Shown here: positions 60,744 to 64,000 of the stretch, piece after piece
Layout: each line of letters opens with the position of its first letter
Position numbering within the stretch: position 1 is the first letter of the stretch
DNA from: Allocoprococcus sp004560705
GTDB taxonomy: Bacteria > Bacillota > Clostridia > Lachnospirales > Lachnospiraceae
NCBI RefSeq assembly: GCF_052065755.1
Contig: NZ_JBQHTK010000015.1
Location: 1 to 64,000 of the forward strand
DNA: 64,000 nucleotides
Direction: 5' to 3'
The notes under the pieces: generated by a model
Database searches by the model: none
What the model was told of the DNA's origin: nothing
Seen by the model: only the letters and a program-made list of their open reading frames with translations
Program-made: the position numbers and the translations under genes

Positions 60744-61162
60744 TAATTCTCGCTTCCTTTCATCGCTTTGTAACCAATCAGAACAACCCAGACATAGGCG
60801 CATGTCTTCGGAATCATCAGCATCCCTACAGGCGGCACTGTATCCGCAAACAGCACAACCGGAATATAACAAGCGAAACTAAAGATCACAGCAAGATACA
60901 AAAACCGGAACGCTTCATCCTTCGTCTTCTCTGCACTTTGACAGAACAAAATCACAATTAATATACCAAGAATGGTAAACGGAATATTCCGGTAAATCCC
61001 CCAGGACAGTGGTGCCTCGGCACTGGTCCATTCATTTTGCGGCATGAGACACAACACAATTCTGCCGAGCGCTGTCGTATAATTTTCCAGCCCCGTCGTG
61101 CAAAGTGCAATCGCTCTCGGTACGAGGTGAAACGCATCGCCACACCCCAGAATGACCGCCAT
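60740..61162 (-). pseudogene. membrane protein, N-terminal and internal deletion
   Basis: A 140-residue frame begins without a ribosome site and in the middle of a family-like segment (AVILGCGDAFHLVPRAIALC, then LENYTTALG). It jumps to RIVLCLMPQNEW and continues with SWGIYRNIPFTILGILIVILF and IPKTCAYVWVVLIGYKAMKG. Members of this uncharacterised family normally have about 230 residues with two more helices between the first two parts. It follows a TetR remnant and precedes DUF2871, so the three were an operon. Confidence 0.6.
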
Positions 61163-61177
61163 CTGGCGGGAATTATG

Positions 61178-61545
61178 TTACCGGTAAAGAACTCTGCTTA
61201 TGATCTCAACAAGTGTGTCACAGTTTCCGTTTCCTTGTATAAGAAAAAGCAATATATTGTCGAGCACAAATCCAACAAACGTCTCCTCAGTAAATGACTC
61301 CGAAAATGCGCCTTTGGCAACTGCCTGATCTGCGTGCAGTACATTCAAAAGTCCCGCATTCATATGCGTGAAATAACGCTGCATAGTGCGTTTTGCTTTC
61401 CCTTTTTCCGAATTCGCAAGGCTGATTGAATGGGTGGCAAAAAAATCCGGGTATTCCCCGACTCCCTTCTGTACGCATTCAAACAAATACCTAACATATC
61501 CGGAAAACGAAAAATCGCTTCCTTCGATATGATGCTCGTATTCAT
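61178..61545 (-). pseudogene. TetR-family regulator, internally deleted
   Basis: A GGAGG site precedes the start at 61545 and an N-terminus M-N-T-S-I-I-S-K-E-A-I-F, as in TetR proteins. The helix-turn-helix region that should follow is missing; another frame resumes with GYVRYLFECVQKGVGEYPDFF, FTHMNAGLLNVL and FVGFVLDNILLFLIQGNGN, the ligand domain, and ends at 61178. A perfect ATGAAC-AAT-GTTCAT palindrome at 61562-61576, just upstream, is probably its former operator. Confidence 0.6.
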
Positions 61546-61561
61546 TCCACTTACCTCCAAC

Positions 61562-61576
61562 ATGAACAATGTTCAT
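61562..61576 (-). promoter_or_regulatory. 15-bp palindrome, probable former TetR operator
   Basis: ATGAACAATGTTCAT, a dyad with a 3-base centre, 17 bases upstream of the TetR remnant start. Confidence 0.5.
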
Positions 61577-61630
61577 AATGCCACTATTTTGCTTCCATGT
61601 CTATAAACGCGGGCTCGATTCACAACAAAT

Positions 61631-62188
61631 TTACTTACAAAGTAACTGCGAATGAAATTTCAAGTACATCATGATTGCAAATACTTCCAGCCCGATCATC
61701 AGAACAATCATCGCATTGCCTACCGCATCCGGAATATTCGATATAAACAGGAGAACCAGAATGCAAACGTCCACCACTGCAGTACACACTTTTCCGTACC
61801 ACTGTGCACCATTTAACGTTTTTTTCACCTTCAGCAAATAAATCCCCATGACCGCCATATAGATTTCTTTGACCAAAAACACAATAAAAAACACTTTCAT
61901 CCATGGATGTCTGAGCGCAACCGCAAGGGCAAGTGTTCCCTGAACCAATTTGTCCGCCACTGGATCCAAAATTTTTCCAAAATTTGTAATCATGTTAAAT
62001 CTTCTCGCGATAAAGCCATCCAGAGCATCTGACAAAAAGATCAGTCCCAGAATCACAAACGTTATAGTAAATTCTTCCCTTGTTTTAGCCCGGTAATAGC
62101 ATATCAAAAACACCGGCAGCATCAGTATACGAAAATATCCGAGCATATTTGGTATTGAAAATAGTTCTTTTTTCCTTTCTTTCATCAT
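61631..62188 (-). CDS. CDP-alcohol phosphatidyltransferase (PgsA-like)
   Basis: A 185-residue membrane enzyme. The family signature D-A-L-D-G-F-I-A-R-R then G-K-I-L-D-P-V-A-D-K matches DGX2ARX8GX3DX3D at about residues 54-76. Four to six helices follow. Likely products are phosphatidylglycerolphosphate or a related phospholipid; a second PgsA may exist elsewhere. A TAGGAGG site lies before the ATG-ATG start at 62188. Confidence 0.88.
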   Translation of the reverse strand: MMKERKKELFSIPNMLGYFRILMLPVFLICYYRAKTREEFTITFVILGLIFLSDALDGFIARRFNMITNFGKILDPVADKLVQGTLALAVALRHPWMKVFFIVFLVKEIYMAVMGIYLLKVKKTLNGAQWYGKVCTAVVDVCILVLLFISNIPDAVGNAMIVLMIGLEVFAIMMYLKFHSQLLCK

Positions 62189-62204
62189 CGTATCCTCCTA
62201 GTGA

Positions 62205-62369
62205 CTAGTACACCGAAAAATAAGTTTCTGATACATTGACGCAGGATGATTGTTTCATATGCAAGGCGGAAGAATGAGGCGTAGCGGTGGCTACGTCGAT
62301 TGACGACAACGCTGCAGATGAAAAATCAGACAAGTCAAGGTGTCAGTTACTTATTATTCGGTGTACTAG
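62205..62369. mobile_element. 165-bp MITE-like element
   Basis: Bounded by perfect 13-bp inverted repeats CTAGTACACCGAA (62205-62217) and TTCGGTGTACTAG (62357-62369). The complementarity extends imperfectly to about 35 bases per side, and a central hairpin GTAGC/GCTAC lies at about 62281-62293. No coding capacity. This is the structure of a non-autonomous transposable element. Confidence 0.65.
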
Positions 62370-62401
62370 GGGGACGGGTTCCCTGGTCACTCTAATTTTG
62401 T

Positions 62402-62431
62402 ATCTATAATGTTGTTAAAAACATTATAGAT
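62402..62431. repeat. 12-bp perfect inverted repeat hairpin
   Basis: ATCTATAATGTT (62402-62413) and AACATTATAGAT (62420-62431) with a 6-base loop. Function unknown; it follows the MITE-like element in the spacer between guaD and the phosphatidyltransferase gene. Confidence 0.5.
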
Positions 62432-62562
62432 GTTTTGTGTGTTTAGAAATATGTTCATGTTATGAGCTAATGAGTTTCACTTATATTATAGCATTTAGGC
62501 GAAAAAAGTAAATATGAAGGAAAGTCCAGGTCAGGGTTGTTTCACGAAGTATTTTGAAACTA

Positions 62563-63861
62563 CTAAGACCTCCACATTTTTTGGCAAGAAACACTTTTCC
62601 CTCTTATATATTTTTCCTTAATTTCTCTGTCATCCGCTAAATAAATCAGCCGTTCCAGCCTTTTTCCCACATCTAGTTTCTGCGGATGCTCCAGGCGGCT
62701 GTCATCCAGGACAACCGCATCAAATTCATATCCCGGTTCAAAACTTCCTACTCTTCCAAAGAATGCTCCGCCTCCTTTTGTGGCCATATAGAATACTTCA
62801 TCAATTGTGAGTGGTTTTAAGGAAGAATCCAGCATTCTCCATCTGAGCTTGGAGACCTGAATTGCCTGTGTCATGGCATAAAAAATATTTTCTGATGAAC
62901 CGGCAGCCACGTCACTCCCCAGCCCAACATGAATTCCTTCCTCCAGGAAACGACGCACAGGTGCTGCTCCCGATGCCAGATTTGCGTTAGATTCCGGACA
63001 ATGAGCGACAAAAACGCCCCGCTCTTTTATCATTTTTATTTCTTTCTCATTACTATAAACACAATGCGCCATTATTGTAGGACATTCTCCACCAAACAAA
63101 TCAAATCTGGCATATGCATCTGCATATACTTCTGCCCAGGGACATAATTCTTTCACCCATTCTCCTTCACTTGGATTTTCCGAAAGATGAGACTGTACTG
63201 GAAGCCTATAAAGCTTTTGTATCTTATTCAATTCATTCATAAGCTCATCTGTACAGCTTGGAGTAAAGCGTGGCGTAAGAATCGGAAGTGTATTTTGATA
63301 TTTCCGATTCTCCACTTGCATCAGCCATTTTACAGTTTCTTCCGCCGATACCCTGTAAGACTCCTCACTCAGATAATCCGGTGCATTCCTATCCATATTT
63401 ACTTTACCCACCATAGTTACTAATCCACTTTCTTCCAACCGATCCATCAAAAGCATCGTTGCATCACGATGAACCGTCGCAAACACACACGCCCTTGTCG
63501 TTGCACTCTTTTTAAGATTATCGGTAAAAATTCTGTAAGCTTTATCTGCATATTCTAAGTCCTTAAATTTGGCTTCTTCCGGGAACGTATTTGTTTCCAG
63601 CCAATCCAAAAGTTCCAGGTCCATTCCAAGGCCACGGAATGAATACTGGGGTGCATGGATATGCAGATCCGTCAGCCCTGGAATAATGATGTGATCTCCA
63701 TAGTCAATAACCGGCAGATTCTCATATGCATCCGGGATTTCTTTGAATACACCTTCGCTTCTACCTTCCACACAAATTACATATTGATTTTCTGCCACTT
63801 CAATATTATCACTCTTCCGGCTGTAGCAAATATTCCCTTTAAGAATAAAATCGGTTCCCAT
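62563..63861 (-). CDS. guaD: guanine deaminase
   Basis: A 432-residue amidohydrolase that turns guanine into xanthine and ammonia. Metal ligands: H-x-H in DLHIHAPQYSFRGLG, His in QSHLSENPSEGEWVKE, His in IMAHCVYSNEKE, Asp in HVGLGSDVAAGSS. The R-G-L-G-M-D-x-x-L-L-x-W-L segment is characteristic of guanine deaminases. The start was set at 63861 after GAGGAG. A purine-type riboswitch and terminator lie in its leader. Confidence 0.9.
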   Translation of the reverse strand: MGTDFILKGNICYSRKSDNIEVAENQYVICVEGRSEGVFKEIPDAYENLPVIDYGDHIIIPGLTDLHIHAPQYSFRGLGMDLELLDWLETNTFPEEAKFKDLEYADKAYRIFTDNLKKSATTRACVFATVHRDATMLLMDRLEESGLVTMVGKVNMDRNAPDYLSEESYRVSAEETVKWLMQVENRKYQNTLPILTPRFTPSCTDELMNELNKIQKLYRLPVQSHLSENPSEGEWVKELCPWAEVYADAYARFDLFGGECPTIMAHCVYSNEKEIKMIKERGVFVAHCPESNANLASGAAPVRRFLEEGIHVGLGSDVAAGSSENIFYAMTQAIQVSKLRWRMLDSSLKPLTIDEVFYMATKGGGAFFGRVGSFEPGYEFDAVVLDDSRLEHPQKLDVGKRLERLIYLADDREIKEKYIRGKSVSCQKMWRS

Positions 63862-63890
63862 TTTATTTCTCCTCTCTCTGAACGTAGAAA

Positions 63891-63922
63891 TTCCCACTGC
63901 TTTGATATAAAAGCAGTGGGAA
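63891..63922 (-). terminator. attenuator hairpin of the guaD leader
   Basis: Perfect 13-bp stem (63910-63922 with 63891-63903), 6-base loop, followed on the minus strand by a short TTTCT tract. It directly follows the riboswitch aptamer and its first arm overlaps the aptamer's last base. Confidence 0.75.
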
Positions 63923-63984
63923 CTTATAGTCAACTATTATGGTAGTTTGTAGAAACGTTCAACCAATCTTGAACATATATAAGT
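63922..63984 (-). promoter_or_regulatory. purine riboswitch aptamer, guanine type
   Basis: On the minus strand: P1 ACTTATA/TATAAGT (63978-63984 with 63922-63928), P2 GTTCAA/TTGAAC, conserved J2/3 GTTTCTAC, P3 AACTA/TAGTT with loop CCATAA, and J3/1 GACTAT. The C in GACTAT marks guanine specificity; adenine switches have GATTAT. P2 is slightly short. The promoter lies at or beyond the window edge. Confidence 0.85.
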
Positions 63985-64000
63985 TTTTTGTTTTTATTTT

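Overview
The window reads as chromosome of a gut-type Lachnospiraceae bacterium (Firmicutes, near Ruminococcus gnavus, Mediterraneibacter, Dorea or Blautia). This rests on low to moderate GC, strong GGAGG ribosome sites, and gene families typical of that group: PadR/DUF2812 pairs, DUF951, class B sortase, EFR1 ferredoxins, a NahK-like kinase beside GalE, and COG4905 membrane proteins. No rRNA, tRNA or CRISPR array was seen.

Layout. 1-4.6 kb: small orphan genes, a frameshifted degV, an XRE membrane regulator and a PadR/DUF2812 pair with palindromic operators. 4.65-21.2 kb: a mosaic island. Its right edge is the 3' end of rlmD, a documented ICE insertion site. Its left edge carries a second, more canonical rlmD 3' end (reading T-H-V-E-T-V-V-L-L-Q-R-K-stop) beside a broken serine recombinase. 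Inside are a toxin-antitoxin pair with a dead toxin, a tyrosine recombinase, hydrolases, an erythromycin-esterase-like protein, a GC-rich block (about 10.9-17.4 kb), a TetR regulator with two operators in its own promoter, and ParM, replication-type, TnpV and ParB remnants. 21.2-36.2 kb: core genes (rlmD, yhaM, an HtrA-like protein lacking its catalytic His and Asp, mutS2, a two-component system, a sugar-binding lipoprotein, a small ferredoxin, a MerR regulator, dnaB, rplI, gdpP). 36.2-36.9 kb: repeat-rich spacer. 36.9-41.3 kb: GalE, NahK-like kinase, sugar nucleotidyltransferase and a divergent AraC regulator, a probable hexosamine salvage module. 41.4-51.2 kb: rpsF-ssb-rpsR, DUF951, sortase B, NhaC, purC, two AraC regulators and glycogen phosphorylase. 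51.3-54.1 kb: a regulator with an in-frame amber stop, and a collapsed ATP-grasp/alpha-E/M14 peptidase operon. 54.1-64 kb: COG4905 membrane protein, a sugar ABC importer without ATPase and with paired operators, pgi, a decayed TetR/membrane/DUF2871 operon, a phosphatidyltransferase, a 165-bp MITE-like element, and guanine deaminase behind a guanine-type riboswitch and terminator.

How the genes work together. The 36-41 kb module probably turns free N-acetylhexosamines into UDP-sugars. The importer, pgi and glgP serve carbohydrate use. The riboswitch places guanine deaminase under purine control. The notable feature of the window is the number of broken genes: single-base indels, one nonsense codon, and operons whose starts and stops survive while the middles are gone. 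Some single-base breaks could be assembly errors and need read-level checking.
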